Source of the DNA: Geobacter sp.
GTDB lineage: Bacteria > Desulfobacterota > Desulfuromonadia > Geobacterales > Pseudopelobacteraceae
NCBI GenBank assembly: GCA_025360785.1
Contig: JANYBN010000040.1
Span: 1-45,156 of the forward strand
Direction of reading: 5' to 3'
DNA length: 45,156 nucleotides
The translations under genes and the position numbers were made by a program. Below are positions 1-9,106 of the stretch, in pieces (the stretch's first letter is position 1; the number at the start of each line of letters is the position of its first letter). The notes under the pieces are model-generated. The model did no database searches and was not told the origin of the DNA. It worked only from the letters and a program-made list of their open reading frames with translations.

Positions 1-843
1 CTGGGCAGGAGACGGAGCTGCGACTGCCAGCGGAGCCGTAACGGGAGCGCCTTCGCCGAGGATTTCATCACGTTTGATGACGATGATCTTGTTGTCGTCA
101 AGTTTAAGCGTAATATTTCCGGTAAGGATGTTGACCTTATCGACCACACCAACGGCATTGACGGTGCGGACTCGTTTGCCTGATTTCGGAAAATTCTTGC
201 GCAGACAGCAATAGGTTTCGTACTCATAATCCAAGCAGCAGAGCAGCCGTCCGCACTGTCCGGATATTTTGTTGGGATTTAGAGCCAGATTCTGCTCTTT
301 GGCCATTTTAACTGATACCGGCTGGAATTCTCGCAGAAACGAGCTGCAGCAGAGCTCGCGGCCGCAAATGCCGATGCCGCCGATCATTTTGGCTTCATCG
401 CGCACTCCGATCTGGCGCATTTCGATACGGGTATGAAAAGAGTGAGCGAGGTCTTTTACCAGGTCACGGAAATCGACACGGCCATCAGCAGTAAAGAAAA
501 AAACCGCCTTGCTGCTGTCGAACTGGTATTCGACCCGTACCAGTTTCATCGGCATGCTGCGTTCTATGATTCTATTGACACAGAACCGGTAAGCTTCCTG
601 TTCCTTCTGAGAAATCCGTTCAACAGTTGCCATGTCGTCGGGCGTCGCCTTGCGTTTGACAAGTGCCAAAGAACCGGTTGCTTCGGCATCTTTCTCTACG
701 GGAGGTTTTATGACTTGTCCTACCCCGACGCCTCGTTCTGTTTCGACGACAACGTGGTCTCCCTGCGAAAGTTCCAGTGACCCGGCGTTAAAATCATACA
801 TTTTACCGGCTGTTGTGAATTGGATGGTTACTATATGTGACAA
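1..843 (-). CDS. ricT: RicT/YaaT family (PSP1 domain) protein, 3' end cut by window edge
   Basis: Reading the minus strand from a TTG at 843-841 gives 281 codons with no stop before the left edge. The protein begins SHIVTIQFTTAGKMYDF and carries two cysteine-rich blocks typical of PSP1/RicT proteins: CGRELCCSSFLREF and CGRLLCCLDYEYETY. In the Bacillus RicAFT complex such cysteines take part in Fe-S cluster binding, and the family affects RNA maturation and development; in Geobacter the role is unstudied as far as I know. The TTG start is supported by AGGAGGT at 849-855 just upstream; an in-frame ATG lies 14 codons downstream. The visible C-terminus is Ala/Pro-rich. It is the last gene of a tmk-holB-ricT unit, an order common across bacteria. 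Family assignment is firm; the physiological role is inferred. Confidence 0.9.
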   Translation of the reverse strand, partial: MSHIVTIQFTTAGKMYDFNAGSLELSQGDHVVVETERGVGVGQVIKPPVEKDAEATGSLALVKRKATPDDMATVERISQKEQEAYRFCVNRIIERSMPMKLVRVEYQFDSSKAVFFFTADGRVDFRDLVKDLAHSFHTRIEMRQIGVRDEAKMIGGIGICGRELCCSSFLREFQPVSVKMAKEQNLALNPNKISGQCGRLLCCLDYEYETYCCLRKNFPKSGKRVRTVNAVGVVDKVNILTGNITLKLDDNKIIVIKRDEILGEGAPVTAPLAVAAPSPAQ

Positions 844-871
844 AAAGACCTCCTGAAATAAGGGACAAAAG

Positions 872-1843
872 CTATTTGGCCATAATCATAAATAAATGAT
901 CCAGCGCCAACTTGGGATTTGCATTGCGCTGAACGTCGCGTCTGGTTTCATAGATGCGTTCCAGCAACTCCAGGTTGCTCGGGAATGACCGCCTGGTTGC
1001 TATCGATTCAATTGCTGGCCTGACCGAACGGTTGACAATTTCTCCGCTGCCCGCCCCCAGATGGACAGCATCACGGAAGAAGGAGAGTAGCATGTCGAGC
1101 AGCTCAAGTGTCGCGTCCCGGTTGCCGGACAATTCCTCGGCGGCATCAAAAACGGTTGCTATGTGATGAATGTTAAGCTGGCTCACTCTGATCAGCACCG
1201 CTTCACGGCGCGCAGAGAGTGATTCATTATCAAGTTCGAGGGCTCTCTGTAGACTGCCGCCGGACATTGGCGCGACAAGCGCTGCTGCTTCAGGTGTCAT
1301 GCCGCTCCGTTCAAGCAGCGTCAGTACGTGTTCCGGAGAAAGCGGCGCAAACCTGATCAGTTGACAGCGCGAGCGGACCGTCGGCAACAACATTCCGGCA
1401 TTTTCGGTCAGCAAGATGATCAGGGCATCGCCGGGCGGTTCTTCCAGAGTTTTCAGCAGGGAGTTGGCAGCGCCTACGCTCATGCGCTCGGCAGGATCAA
1501 TAATGCACGCCTTACGAGGAGATTCATAGGGGCGAAGCGACAGTACGTGCTGCATTTCCCTTAACTGATCGATGCTGATGTCTCGTTTATCCGGCAATGG
1601 TGCTATTAAATGTATATCCGGATGGTTGCCACTTTCTATTTTTCGGCATGAAGAGCAAATCCCACAGGCGTCATCAGGCAGAGCCGTACAAAAAAGCGCC
1701 TGAATCAGCGCTAACGCCGTTTTTTTACGGCCAGATCCCGGAACACCTTCAAACAGATAGGAATGCGCGGTTTTTCCGCAGCGCAGAGATCGCCGCAGAA
1801 CCTCTATAATCCGATTATGTCCAAGAATGTCAGCAAACGGCAC
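872..1843 (-). CDS. holB: DNA polymerase III subunit delta prime
   Basis: A 323-residue clamp-loader subunit of the DnaX-like AAA+ family. It helps load the beta sliding clamp during replication. A P-loop-like segment GVPGSGRKK (residues 34-42) lacks the usual GKT/S pattern, as expected for delta prime, which does not hydrolyse ATP. A zinc module follows (ACGICSSC, with an extra upstream Cys near residue 52), then the SLLKTLEEPP segment and the SRC motif (RSRCQLIRF) typical of clamp loaders. The ATG start overlaps the last 14 bases of tmk, so translation is probably coupled. ricT lies 28 bases downstream on the same strand. Confidence 0.93.
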   Translation of the reverse strand: MPFADILGHNRIIEVLRRSLRCGKTAHSYLFEGVPGSGRKKTALALIQALFCTALPDDACGICSSCRKIESGNHPDIHLIAPLPDKRDISIDQLREMQHVLSLRPYESPRKACIIDPAERMSVGAANSLLKTLEEPPGDALIILLTENAGMLLPTVRSRCQLIRFAPLSPEHVLTLLERSGMTPEAAALVAPMSGGSLQRALELDNESLSARREAVLIRVSQLNIHHIATVFDAAEELSGNRDATLELLDMLLSFFRDAVHLGAGSGEIVNRSVRPAIESIATRRSFPSNLELLERIYETRRDVQRNANPKLALDHLFMIMAK

Positions 1844-2486
1844 GCAGTGCCTCCGGAATTCGGGTTACTACCTGTTCAGAAATCGTGGCAAAAATATTTT
1901 CGATACTATCAGTGCCATCTATTATCAAAAAACGGTCCGGCTCATCGGCAGCCAGCTGTAGGTAGCCGGCGCGAACCCGTTTATGGAAGGCCAGTGCTTC
2001 CAGTTCGAAACGTTCCTCGCGGGGTCCGCTGGAGGCCTCTATTCTGCGGCGTGCCCGCTCCAGACCTAATTGTGGGTCACAATCGACAAGAATTGTGAGA
2101 TCTGGTGTTATCCCTTGGCATGCCTGAATATTAAGGTTGTCGATGACGCCACGGTCGATGCCTCGCCCAAAGCTCTGATAGGCAATAGTTGCGTCACAAA
2201 AACGGTCGCAAAGCACAATCTTTCCGGCTTCGAGAGCCGGAGAGATAACTTCTGTAACATGTTGGGCTCTGGCGGCAGCGTACAACATCAATTCAGCCAG
2301 AGGAGAAAGTGCCCGGTTATCGGCATCCAGAAGGATAGCGCGGATTTTATCGGCAATCGGACAGCCGCCCGGTTCGCGAGTCAGCACCGTGCCTAAGCCG
2401 AGAGTTGAGAAAGACTTGGACAGAAGCTTGATCTGGGTGGTTTTGCCGCACCCTTCAACACCTTCAAATGTAATGAAATAACCCAC
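1830..2486 (-). CDS. tmk: Thymidylate kinase
   Basis: Phosphorylates dTMP to dTDP in the cytoplasm. The N-terminus has the P-loop GVEGCGKTT, followed by the TREPGG segment, the DRF motif (LCDRFCDATIAYQSFGRG) and a C-terminal lid region rich in Arg (ERARRRIE). Length (about 218 aa) is normal for the family. Two GTG starts are possible, at 2495 and 2486. I chose 2486 because GGGTGA lies five bases upstream and the protein then begins MGYFITFEG, close to the family norm; the longer form adds three residues. It is the first gene of the tmk-holB-ricT operon, driven by the promoter at 2538-2566. Confidence 0.93.
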   Translation of the reverse strand: MGYFITFEGVEGCGKTTQIKLLSKSFSTLGLGTVLTREPGGCPIADKIRAILLDADNRALSPLAELMLYAAARAQHVTEVISPALEAGKIVLCDRFCDATIAYQSFGRGIDRGVIDNLNIQACQGITPDLTILVDCDPQLGLERARRRIEASSGPREERFELEALAFHKRVRAGYLQLAADEPDRFLIIDGTDSIENIFATISEQVVTRIPEALRAVC

Positions 2487-2537
2487 GTTTATCACCCGGA
2501 TCCGTATTGTCGACTCTGCAATAAATGTAAAAGATGA

Positions 2538-2566
2538 ATTATAGGGAAAAGCCCCTGAATTATCAA
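2538..2566 (-). promoter_or_regulatory. Promoter of the tmk-holB-ricT operon
   Basis: On the minus strand the sequence reads TTGATA (2566-2561), a 17-base spacer, then TATAAT (2543-2538). This is a near-consensus sigma-70 promoter with ideal spacing, about 45 bases upstream of the tmk start. Confidence 0.75.
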
Positions 2567-2626
2567 CTTAAATTCCCGTTGTAACTCCCTGGCCTGCCCT
2601 TTATAAACCGGATAAGTGCGTTTACG

Positions 2627-2663
2627 AAGTTATTTTATGCAAGGAAAACGCAGAAAATAACTT
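2627..2663. repeat. Long inverted repeat between tmk and rnc
   Basis: Arms AAGTTATTTTATGC (2627-2640) and GCAGAAAATAACTT (2650-2663) are complementary over 14 bases with one mismatch, around a 9-base loop. An outer pair, CTTTATAA (2599-2606) and TTATAAAG (2669-2676), encloses it. There is no T-tract matched to a GC-rich stem, so it is not a classical terminator. It lies between divergent promoters and could be an operator, a REP-like element or an RNA hairpin. Confidence 0.6.
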
Positions 2664-2684
2664 TTGACTTATAAAGACTTTCGG

Positions 2685-2713
2685 TTGCCAAAACCGGATC
2701 GGGTGGCTATAGT
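2685..2713 (+). promoter_or_regulatory. Promoter of rnc
   Basis: TTGCCA (2685-2690), a 17-base spacer and TATAGT (2708-2713). Transcription would begin near 2720, giving a very short leader that still contains the GAGG ribosome site at 2724-2727. Confidence 0.6.
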
Positions 2714-2732
2714 TTGACAGTTTGAGGTGCCT

Positions 2733-3443
2733 ATGACTACGAATTTACAACAACTTGAGCAACTACTGGAATACACGTTCCACGATCAAAGCCTGCTTGT
2801 ACAAGCCTTGACACATCCATCTTATCTGCATGAAGTCAGTGAAAGTGGTGGCGGCGACTACCAGCGCCTTGAATTTCTTGGCGACGCGGTATTGGGATTG
2901 CTGTTGGCTGAAATGTTGTATGTTCATTATCCAGATTGGGATGAAGGTGCCTTGTCGCAACTGCGCGCTCGACTTGCCGGTCAGGATGCATTGGCAGACC
3001 GGGCGAGAAAGCTTGAACTCGGGAGTTTTCTCCTGCTTGGGCGTGGGGAGGAACAGACATCGGGGCGAGAGAAGGATTCGATTCTTGCTGATGTTCTTGA
3101 ATCACTGATTGCGGCAATCTATAGGGATAGCGGTCTTAACGCTGCGCGAATGCTGGTTGTAAAGCTTTTTGAAGAGTTGGCGACATCTCCGGAGTTGCTG
3201 GTTTTGGGGCGCGATTCGAAGAGTGAGTTACAGGAGTATCTGTCGTTACACGACTACTCTCCGCCGGAATACCAGCCTATTGAAGAATCCGGGCCTCCTC
3301 ATGACCGTCTGTTTGTTTTCCAGATTAAGGTTGACGATGCGATCATCGGAGTTGGGCAAGGGAAGTCGAAAAAAATTGCACAGCAGGCCGCTGCGGCCGA
3401 GGCGCTGGGTAAGCTTATTTCGGGTGCCGGACAGCCGTTGTGA
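2733..3443 (+). CDS. rnc: Ribonuclease III
   Basis: Double-stranded RNA endonuclease for rRNA processing and RNA turnover. The signature RLEFLGDAVLGL is near residue 42, and the second catalytic block ADVLESLIAAIY holds the conserved Asp and Glu. A double-stranded RNA-binding domain occupies about residues 155-230 and ends with the GKSKKIAQQAAAAEAL helix. Length (236 aa) is typical. The ATG at 2733 is preferred, with GAGG at 2724-2727; a GTG at 2727 would add two residues but lacks a ribosome site. The stop overlaps the start of the next gene (GTGA). Confidence 0.95.
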   Translation: MTTNLQQLEQLLEYTFHDQSLLVQALTHPSYLHEVSESGGGDYQRLEFLGDAVLGLLLAEMLYVHYPDWDEGALSQLRARLAGQDALADRARKLELGSFLLLGRGEEQTSGREKDSILADVLESLIAAIYRDSGLNAARMLVVKLFEELATSPELLVLGRDSKSELQEYLSLHDYSPPEYQPIEESGPPHDRLFVFQIKVDDAIIGVGQGKSKKIAQQAAAAEALGKLISGAGQPL

Positions 3444-4489
3444 ACCCGGTCACGGTACCTTTCTTTATCAGCCATCAGGGGTGCCCTCACACCTGTGTTT
3501 TTTGCGATCAACGTATAATATCCGGATCAAACGGCGCTCTACTCACCGCTGAGCAGATAATTGAACGGATCGGACTTTGGCGGGCTACATCCGGAGATCG
3601 ATCTTTGGAGGTCGCATTTTTTGGCGGCACATTTACCGCTCTGCCGGAGGAAATTCAGGCTTGTCTTTTGGCTCCACTGCAGCCGCTTCTGGAGGTCGGC
3701 ACAGTTGGCTCAGTGAGAATATCAACCCGTCCCGATTGCATAGATGCCGATCATGTGTCGTGGCTCTCAAAAAAGGGAGTTCGTACCATAGAACTAGGCG
3801 TCCAGTCGATGGACGATACCGTACTGGCTGAATCCGGGCGAGGCCATACTGCAGCGGATACGCTGAACGCTATCCGCTGTATAAAATCCGAAGGGCTTAC
3901 CGTTGGAGCCCAATTGATGCCGGGACTTCCGGGCGATACTCCAACATCCTCACTCGCTTCACTGGAAAAGGTGCTTTCTGCAGGTGCGGATTTTCTACGT
4001 ATCTATCCGACCGTGGTTCTGCAGGGAACGGAGTTAGCAAGGCGTTATGCTGCCGGCACGTTTGTTCCGTTATCTCTTGATCGCGGGGTGTCTCTCTGCA
4101 AGATGCTTCTGCAGCGTGCCATGCAGGTGTGCGTGCCGGTTATCCGCATCGGCCTGCAGGCTGACCATGGCCTTAATACCGAAAGTGTGCTGGCCGGTTG
4201 CTGGCATCCGGCACTGGGACAGTTGGTCCGTTCGCAGCTTTATTACGATCTGGTTAAACGTTTTGTATCGCCCGGACAGAGTGCTACCGTATGTTGTCAT
4301 CCGGCGAGACAGTCGGATGTAATCGGGATGAAACGGAGCAATCTGCGTAGTCATGCTGAGCGTGGGGTTCAGATGCAGGTTGTTCCCGATGTCGCTCTAA
4401 ACAGGGATGAAATCACGATCCAAACAGAAAATTCTACTGTCACATACTCAATTGTTTCTGATCTTCACTACTCTATCCACGAGGTGTAA
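3440..4489 (+). CDS. Radical SAM protein, Elp3/TYW1-type fold family
   Basis: 349 residues starting at a GTG that overlaps the rnc stop by four bases. The cysteine motif is CPHTCVFC (CX3CX2C, residues 15-22), the [4Fe-4S] ligand set of radical SAM enzymes. It is followed by the FFGGTFTALP segment and the ELGVQSMDD strand seen in the Elp3-like subgroup. The C-terminus lacks an acetyltransferase domain, so this is not a full Elp3. In Geobacter genomes a protein of this kind commonly follows rnc (from memory). The substrate is unknown; tRNA modification or a similar role is possible but not shown here. Confidence 0.85.
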   Translation: MNPVTVPFFISHQGCPHTCVFCDQRIISGSNGALLTAEQIIERIGLWRATSGDRSLEVAFFGGTFTALPEEIQACLLAPLQPLLEVGTVGSVRISTRPDCIDADHVSWLSKKGVRTIELGVQSMDDTVLAESGRGHTAADTLNAIRCIKSEGLTVGAQLMPGLPGDTPTSSLASLEKVLSAGADFLRIYPTVVLQGTELARRYAAGTFVPLSLDRGVSLCKMLLQRAMQVCVPVIRIGLQADHGLNTESVLAGCWHPALGQLVRSQLYYDLVKRFVSPGQSATVCCHPARQSDVIGMKRSNLRSHAERGVQMQVVPDVALNRDEITIQTENSTVTYSIVSDLHYSIHEV

Positions 4490-4492
4490 CCG

Positions 4493-5566
4493 ATGCGTAA
4501 AGAATCACTTAAATTTCTGGAACAACTGCTTGATGCCCCCAGTCCCTCCGGCTATGAACAGCCCGCACAGCGTGTTTTTCGTGACTACGTTGCTCCCTTT
4601 TGTGACGAGATGACAACCGACATCATGGGCAATGTTTTTGGCCACATCAATGGTAAGGGGAAGAATCTTCCCAAGGTAATGATCGTAGGTCATACCGATG
4701 AAATTGGGCTCCAGATCAAGTATATCGACGACAAAGGTTTTCTCTTTTTCGCTGCAGTTGGAGGGGTGGATGCCCATTTGACGCCAGGTAAACGCGTCAA
4801 CGTCCATACTGCAAACGGCGCACTGCCCGGGGTGATCGGCAAAAAGCCTATTCATCTTATGGACAACAAGGATCGCGAAACGGTAGTAAAACTGGAATTG
4901 CAGTATATCGACATCGGAGCCACGGATAAGAAGGAGGCGCAGAAGCTGGTCAGGGTGGGAGATGCAGTGACTTTTGAGAGCGCCTTTACCCGTCTTCACG
5001 GCGACCGGGTCGCTTCACGGGGGTTTGATGACAAGGCAGGCTGCTTTGTTGTTGCCGAGGTGCTGCGACTGGTGGCCGCTTCCGGGAAAAAACCTGCTAT
5101 AGAACTGTATGGCGTCTCTTCGGTCCAGGAAGAAATAGGTCTGCGTGGAGGCACAACCAGCTGTTATACGATTAATCCGGATGTCGGCATTTGTGTTGAA
5201 GTCGATTTTGCCACCGATCAGCCGGATGTCGAGAAAAAACATAACGGTGAGGTCGCTCTGGGCAAAGGGCCTATTCTGGCTCGTGGCGCCAATATCAACC
5301 CGCATCTGTTTGAGTTGTTGTCTAAAACGGCGGAAAAAGAAAAAATTGCGATCCAGCATACCGCCACTCCACGCGCAACCGGCACAGACGCCAACGTCAT
5401 GCAGATTTCGCGAGGCGGCGTAGCTACTGCGCTGGTGAAAATACCTCTGCGCTATATGCATACTCCGGTCGAAACAGTCTCTCTGGGCGATCTTGAAGAA
5501 GCCGCCAGGTTGATTGTTGCGGCGCTTGGCCGGATTACCTCCAGAGAAGAGTTCATACCACGTTAG
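4493..5566 (+). CDS. M42 family metallopeptidase (glutamyl aminopeptidase/FrvX type)
   Basis: A 357-residue dinuclear-metal aminopeptidase of the tetrahedral (TET) group. Visible motifs are the ligand block GHTDEIG (about residue 66), GFDDKAG with the bridging Asp, the QEEIGLRG pair of glutamates (base and ligand), EVD, and the C-terminal YMHTPVE histidine ligand. All expected ligands are present, so it is probably active in cytoplasmic peptide turnover. The ATG is preceded by GAGGTG inside the last codons of the radical SAM gene, indicating one transcript. Confidence 0.92.
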   Translation: MRKESLKFLEQLLDAPSPSGYEQPAQRVFRDYVAPFCDEMTTDIMGNVFGHINGKGKNLPKVMIVGHTDEIGLQIKYIDDKGFLFFAAVGGVDAHLTPGKRVNVHTANGALPGVIGKKPIHLMDNKDRETVVKLELQYIDIGATDKKEAQKLVRVGDAVTFESAFTRLHGDRVASRGFDDKAGCFVVAEVLRLVAASGKKPAIELYGVSSVQEEIGLRGGTTSCYTINPDVGICVEVDFATDQPDVEKKHNGEVALGKGPILARGANINPHLFELLSKTAEKEKIAIQHTATPRATGTDANVMQISRGGVATALVKIPLRYMHTPVETVSLGDLEEAARLIVAALGRITSREEFIPR

Positions 5567-5615
5567 TCTGTATTGAATCGACGACATATTATAACTTCAG
5601 TAAGGAGGACATGTA

Positions 5616-6434
5616 ATGCAGTTTACCGCAATGATTCTTTCGAATGTGGAGGTTTCGCCCGGATATTGGCGGATGCGCATGACCGCTCCGCCCGAATGCG
5701 GGTCGGCACGTCCCGGTCAGTTTATGATGGTGCGCGTTAATGGTGCTATTGATCCTTTGTTGAGGCGCCCTTTTGGCATCTTTGATGTCGGCATTTACAT
5801 GCCGGCACAAAGCGGAGCAGTTTCTCAGCCTTATCTGGAAATGCTCTACCGGGTTGTGGGGAAGGGGACCGCTATGCTGTCCGCTCTGCATGATTCTGAT
5901 CTGCTGGATGTTTTAGGGCCGCTCGGTAAAGGTTTTGATCTTGGAGCGGCAGACGAAGAAAAACTGATCGTCGGCGGCGGGGTCGGTCTGGCGCCGCTCT
6001 ATCTGCTGGCGAAAGAGTTGGTGAAGGAATCAAAGGTCAGACTATTTGCCGGTGGGCGGACACGAGATGACATTCTCTGCATCACAGAATTCGAGCGACT
6101 GGGTGTTGAATGTTATACTGCCACAGAAGATGGTTCGCTGGGAGAATGCGGTTTGGTAACCGAGGCGCTGCTACGGAGACTCGATCAGTTGCAGGGGCGG
6201 GCGACCATTTATGCCTGTGGTCCGAACGGCATGCTGAATGCTGTCGCAGGGATAGCTAAACAGCGGGAAATCCCCTGCCAGGTATCATTGGAAGGGTACA
6301 TGGCGTGCGGTGTCGGCGCCTGTCTCGGCTGTGTCGCTCCGGGCCAATCCCATTCGCCAGAAACCCCTGATTTCCGCTGTGTCTGTACCGAAGGGCCGGT
6401 CTTTGAGTCGGGCGAACTGAAGTGGAGGGATTAA
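5616..6434 (+). CDS. pyrK: Dihydroorotate dehydrogenase electron-transfer subunit
   Basis: A 272-residue FAD and [2Fe-2S] subunit that passes electrons from dihydroorotate oxidation to NAD+. The FAD-binding RRPFGIFD motif is near residue 50, the nucleotide-binding GGGVGLAPL loop near 122, and the iron-sulfur cysteines lie at the C-terminus: CGVGACLGC followed by CVC. AAGGAGGA precedes the ATG. It is directly followed by pyrD, the catalytic partner. Confidence 0.95.
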   Translation: MQFTAMILSNVEVSPGYWRMRMTAPPECGSARPGQFMMVRVNGAIDPLLRRPFGIFDVGIYMPAQSGAVSQPYLEMLYRVVGKGTAMLSALHDSDLLDVLGPLGKGFDLGAADEEKLIVGGGVGLAPLYLLAKELVKESKVRLFAGGRTRDDILCITEFERLGVECYTATEDGSLGECGLVTEALLRRLDQLQGRATIYACGPNGMLNAVAGIAKQREIPCQVSLEGYMACGVGACLGCVAPGQSHSPETPDFRCVCTEGPVFESGELKWRD

Positions 6435-6436
6435 AT

Positions 6437-7351
6437 ATGAAACCTGATATGACCGTCAATCTGGCCGGAATAACGCTTCGTAACCCGGTAATGACCGCCT
6501 CTGGCACCTTCGGCTATGGTGAAGAGTTTGCCGAATACGTTGATATGGAATCAATCGGAGCTTTTGTGACCAAAGGTCTCTCTCTCAAGCCTCGCGCCGG
6601 CAATCCAACACCACGAATTGTCGAGACACCGGGTGGGATGTTGAACGCCATCGGCCTGCAGAATGTCGGCATAGATGCCTTCATCACCAGGAAAGTGCCG
6701 TACCTCCGATCCGTCAACACCCCGGCTATCGCCAACTTCTTTGGCAATACCGTTGATGAATATGCTGAAATGGCCCGCCGTCTGGATGGAATCCCCGAGG
6801 TGGCTGGTCTGGAAGTAAATATATCTTGCCCGAATGTCAAACAGGGGGGAATCGTCTTCGGCACCGATCCGGCCTGCGCGGCCTCGGTAGTTTCGGCCTG
6901 CCGCGCAGCGACTAAAAAACCGCTGATCGTCAAACTCTCTCCCAACGTGACCGATGTGGTGGTCATGGCGCGGGCTTGTGAAGATGCCGGTGCAGATGCG
7001 TTGTCACTGATCAACACCCTGACCGGTATGGCCATTGATCTGAACAAGCGTCGCCCGGTACTGGCTAATATCACCGGCGGTTTTTCCGGGCCGGCTATCA
7101 AGCCGATTGCGTTGCGCATGGTTTGGCAGGTGGCAAAGGCGGTTAAGGTGCCGATCATCGGCATCGGCGGTATAATGAACGCCACAGATGCGCTCGAATT
7201 TATGCTGGCCGGAGCCACTGCCGTGCAGATCGGCACTGCCAGCTTTATCAACCCTGGTGCGGCACAGAAGATCGCTGAAGATATGGAAACCTGGTTGATT
7301 GCTAACGGTGTTGCCGATATAAAGAGCCTGATCGGCGCGCTGGAAACCTGA
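6437..7351 (+). CDS. pyrD: Dihydroorotate dehydrogenase, class 1B catalytic subunit
   Basis: A 304-residue FMN enzyme of pyrimidine synthesis that oxidises dihydroorotate to orotate. The catalytic cysteine lies in NISCPNVK, as in class 1 enzymes, and its pairing with pyrK shows the NAD-linked 1B type. The FMN phosphate site IGIGGIMNA is near residue 235. I start at the ATG at 6437, which has GGAGGG at 6424-6429; a GTG at 6422 would lengthen it by five residues and overlap pyrK. Confidence 0.95.
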   Translation: MKPDMTVNLAGITLRNPVMTASGTFGYGEEFAEYVDMESIGAFVTKGLSLKPRAGNPTPRIVETPGGMLNAIGLQNVGIDAFITRKVPYLRSVNTPAIANFFGNTVDEYAEMARRLDGIPEVAGLEVNISCPNVKQGGIVFGTDPACAASVVSACRAATKKPLIVKLSPNVTDVVVMARACEDAGADALSLINTLTGMAIDLNKRRPVLANITGGFSGPAIKPIALRMVWQVAKAVKVPIIGIGGIMNATDALEFMLAGATAVQIGTASFINPGAAQKIAEDMETWLIANGVADIKSLIGALET

Positions 7352-7365
7352 GGGGATTCACAGAT

Positions 7366-8895
7366 ATGAATACATTGGGTCAGGCTGTTTCAGGTGCTCC
7401 GGTATTGTCATTGATAGATATGAATTTTATCCTGATTAACCGCATATTCGTACTGGTTGTCACCCTGATATTTTTCAGTGCAGTGCTGCTGCTGCGCCGC
7501 TCCCGTGGACAGGAAATTCATGCAGGCATAACAACACCGATCAAACTTTCTCTGTTTGGCTTTATTCTGCTGTATGCCGAACTGACAATGTCTACCCTGC
7601 CTAGTTACCAAGCTCTCCTTCAGGGTGTTCAGACTATTGTCGTGCTGCTCTGTCTTGCCAAGCTGGTAACTTATCTTACAATCGATGTCTATCTTCGCAT
7701 TCATACACGGCGGGAAGTCCCATCTTTTCTTAGGGATTCAGTGCGGTTGGTGGTCTACCTGGCGGTTGGTATCATCTCGCTTAGACTTGTTTTCAAAATC
7801 GACCTTTCTGCAATAGTCACAACCACGACCGTCATCACCGCTACGATAGCTTTTGCGATGCAGAGTACACTTGCCAACGCACTGTCCGGTTTCTCAATCC
7901 AGTCGGATCCACTGCTGTCGCGGGGTAACTGGATATCGATCAAGGAAAAAAATATTTTCGGAGAGATTATCAATGTCGGCTTTCGCTATACAACGCTGAA
8001 AAACCCGGAAAATCAGCTAATCATGGTTCCGAACAGCGTCATCATGCAAAATGTCCTCACATATCATGGTAATTGCGAAACCGAGGAGAAACCCGCTCTA
8101 CAGGTGGATGTCATGCTGGGGTATGATGTGCCTCCGGAAATGGCGAAGGCACTTCTACTCAGAGTGATCCATGACAATCAGCAGGTACTGGACTTGCCGG
8201 AACCTCTAGTGAGGCTGTTTTCACTTAATGACAGCGGCATTACCTATCAACTGAGATTCTGCATCGTAGATCCGTCACGCAGAGTTGCAGTGCAGGACTC
8301 CATCTACAGCCAGGTCTGGTATGCCGTCAATCGAGCCGGCTACTGTTTTCCCTTTCCTCATAGACAAATTATTACAGAAGAAAGCCGTCAGCCGTTCGAC
8401 TTTTCCAAAGAGCACTTTGCCGCCTATCTGCGCGATTCTGAACTGTTCGCAATGCTTGAGGAACTCACGGTTGTTGAGCTGGCTGACCAGGCACCGATTA
8501 CTGTGTATGGTGCAGATGAAATTATTGTTAGACAGGGGGAGGGTGGAAGTTCTCTTTTTGTCGTTCTTAAAGGTGCTCTCGAAGTCTCGATTGATGCGAT
8601 GGTTGTAGGTAACATTTTCCATGGGTCATTTTTTGGAGAGATGTCGCTCCTGACCGGAGAACTTCGCAGTGCAACAGTACGGGCGACCAGCGAAGTGAGG
8701 CTGGCAGAGATTACGAAGGAAGTCATGGAGCCGATTCTGCGAGCTAATCCTGCTATTCTGGAAAATCTCAGTTTGATTTTGGCCGAGCGGGAGTTGAAAA
8801 GCCTTGCGAGCAAAGCAACCTACATTGAATCTGCTCCTGGTTTACCACGTAGCGAAGATTATCTGCAGCGGCTGAAGGGTTTCTTTGGACTGTAA
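7366..8895 (+). CDS. MscS-type channel with C-terminal cyclic-nucleotide-binding domain
   Basis: 509 residues. About five hydrophobic segments lie before residue 175, the last being the Ala/Thr-rich pore helix. It is followed by the MscS beta domain (NWISIKEKNIFGEIINVGFR and VPNSVIMQNV). A cyclic-nucleotide-binding domain follows at about 375-480, with GEGGSSLFVVLKG and the phosphate-binding cassette FFGEMSLLTGELRSATVRA, in which Glu and Arg are both present. This architecture is known as the bacterial cyclic-nucleotide-gated (bCNG) branch of the MscS family. Whether it gates on nucleotide, tension or both is unknown. It follows pyrD after only 14 bases, so the two may be cotranscribed. Confidence 0.88.
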   Translation: MNTLGQAVSGAPVLSLIDMNFILINRIFVLVVTLIFFSAVLLLRRSRGQEIHAGITTPIKLSLFGFILLYAELTMSTLPSYQALLQGVQTIVVLLCLAKLVTYLTIDVYLRIHTRREVPSFLRDSVRLVVYLAVGIISLRLVFKIDLSAIVTTTTVITATIAFAMQSTLANALSGFSIQSDPLLSRGNWISIKEKNIFGEIINVGFRYTTLKNPENQLIMVPNSVIMQNVLTYHGNCETEEKPALQVDVMLGYDVPPEMAKALLLRVIHDNQQVLDLPEPLVRLFSLNDSGITYQLRFCIVDPSRRVAVQDSIYSQVWYAVNRAGYCFPFPHRQIITEESRQPFDFSKEHFAAYLRDSELFAMLEELTVVELADQAPITVYGADEIIVRQGEGGSSLFVVLKGALEVSIDAMVVGNIFHGSFFGEMSLLTGELRSATVRATSEVRLAEITKEVMEPILRANPAILENLSLILAERELKSLASKATYIESAPGLPRSEDYLQRLKGFFGL

Positions 8896-9106
8896 ATTGG
8901 CAGTTGCATCAATTTCAAAACATCAATCCAAAATAGCATTTTTGATAATTGCCAGGAAAATGGATGTTCCAAATTACATCATGAGTGATAGATAAAACAT
9001 ATATTTTATCCTTTGTGAGTATAATTATGTAAAATTACCTTGACAAGTGCCTAATTTGTAGTAAAAGTCTCATAAACTATTAGTTAATATATGGGTCGTA
9101 ATTATA
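8896..9106. other. AT-rich intergenic region upstream of the pil cluster
   Basis: No open frame worth calling. TTGACA at 9040-9045 with a 16-base spacer to TAAAAG (9062-9067) is a weak promoter candidate for the regulator and pilMNOPQ. A near-perfect 17-base palindrome at 9072-9088 (ATAAACTATTAGTTAAT) lies immediately downstream and could be an operator. Confidence 0.45.
9072..9088. promoter_or_regulatory. Candidate operator upstream of the Xre-type regulator
   Basis: ATAAACTATTAGTTAAT is self-complementary except for the A/A pair at the third position from each end and the central T; its core is AACTA-T-TAGTT. It lies between the weak promoter at 9040-9067 and the regulator start at 9107, the expected place for an autoregulatory site. 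No binding data are available. Confidence 0.4.

Noticed and set aside
2627-2663. Inverted repeat as a terminator
   Set aside because: The stem is AT-rich, has no proper T-tract and is located between divergent promoters, not after a gene.
4505-5587. Minus-strand open frames opposite the M42 peptidase
   Set aside because: Shadows of a well-supported gene; no recognisable domains.
6514-7251. Long minus-strand open frame opposite pyrD
   Set aside because: The plus strand encodes a clear PyrD with all catalytic motifs; the antisense product is low complexity and lacks a ribosome site.
8896-9106. Possible GEMM-type riboswitch upstream of pil genes or cytochromes
   Set aside because: Such riboswitches occur upstream of Geobacter cytochrome genes, but I did not find the conserved core here, nor upstream of 15074, 21323 or 25852.
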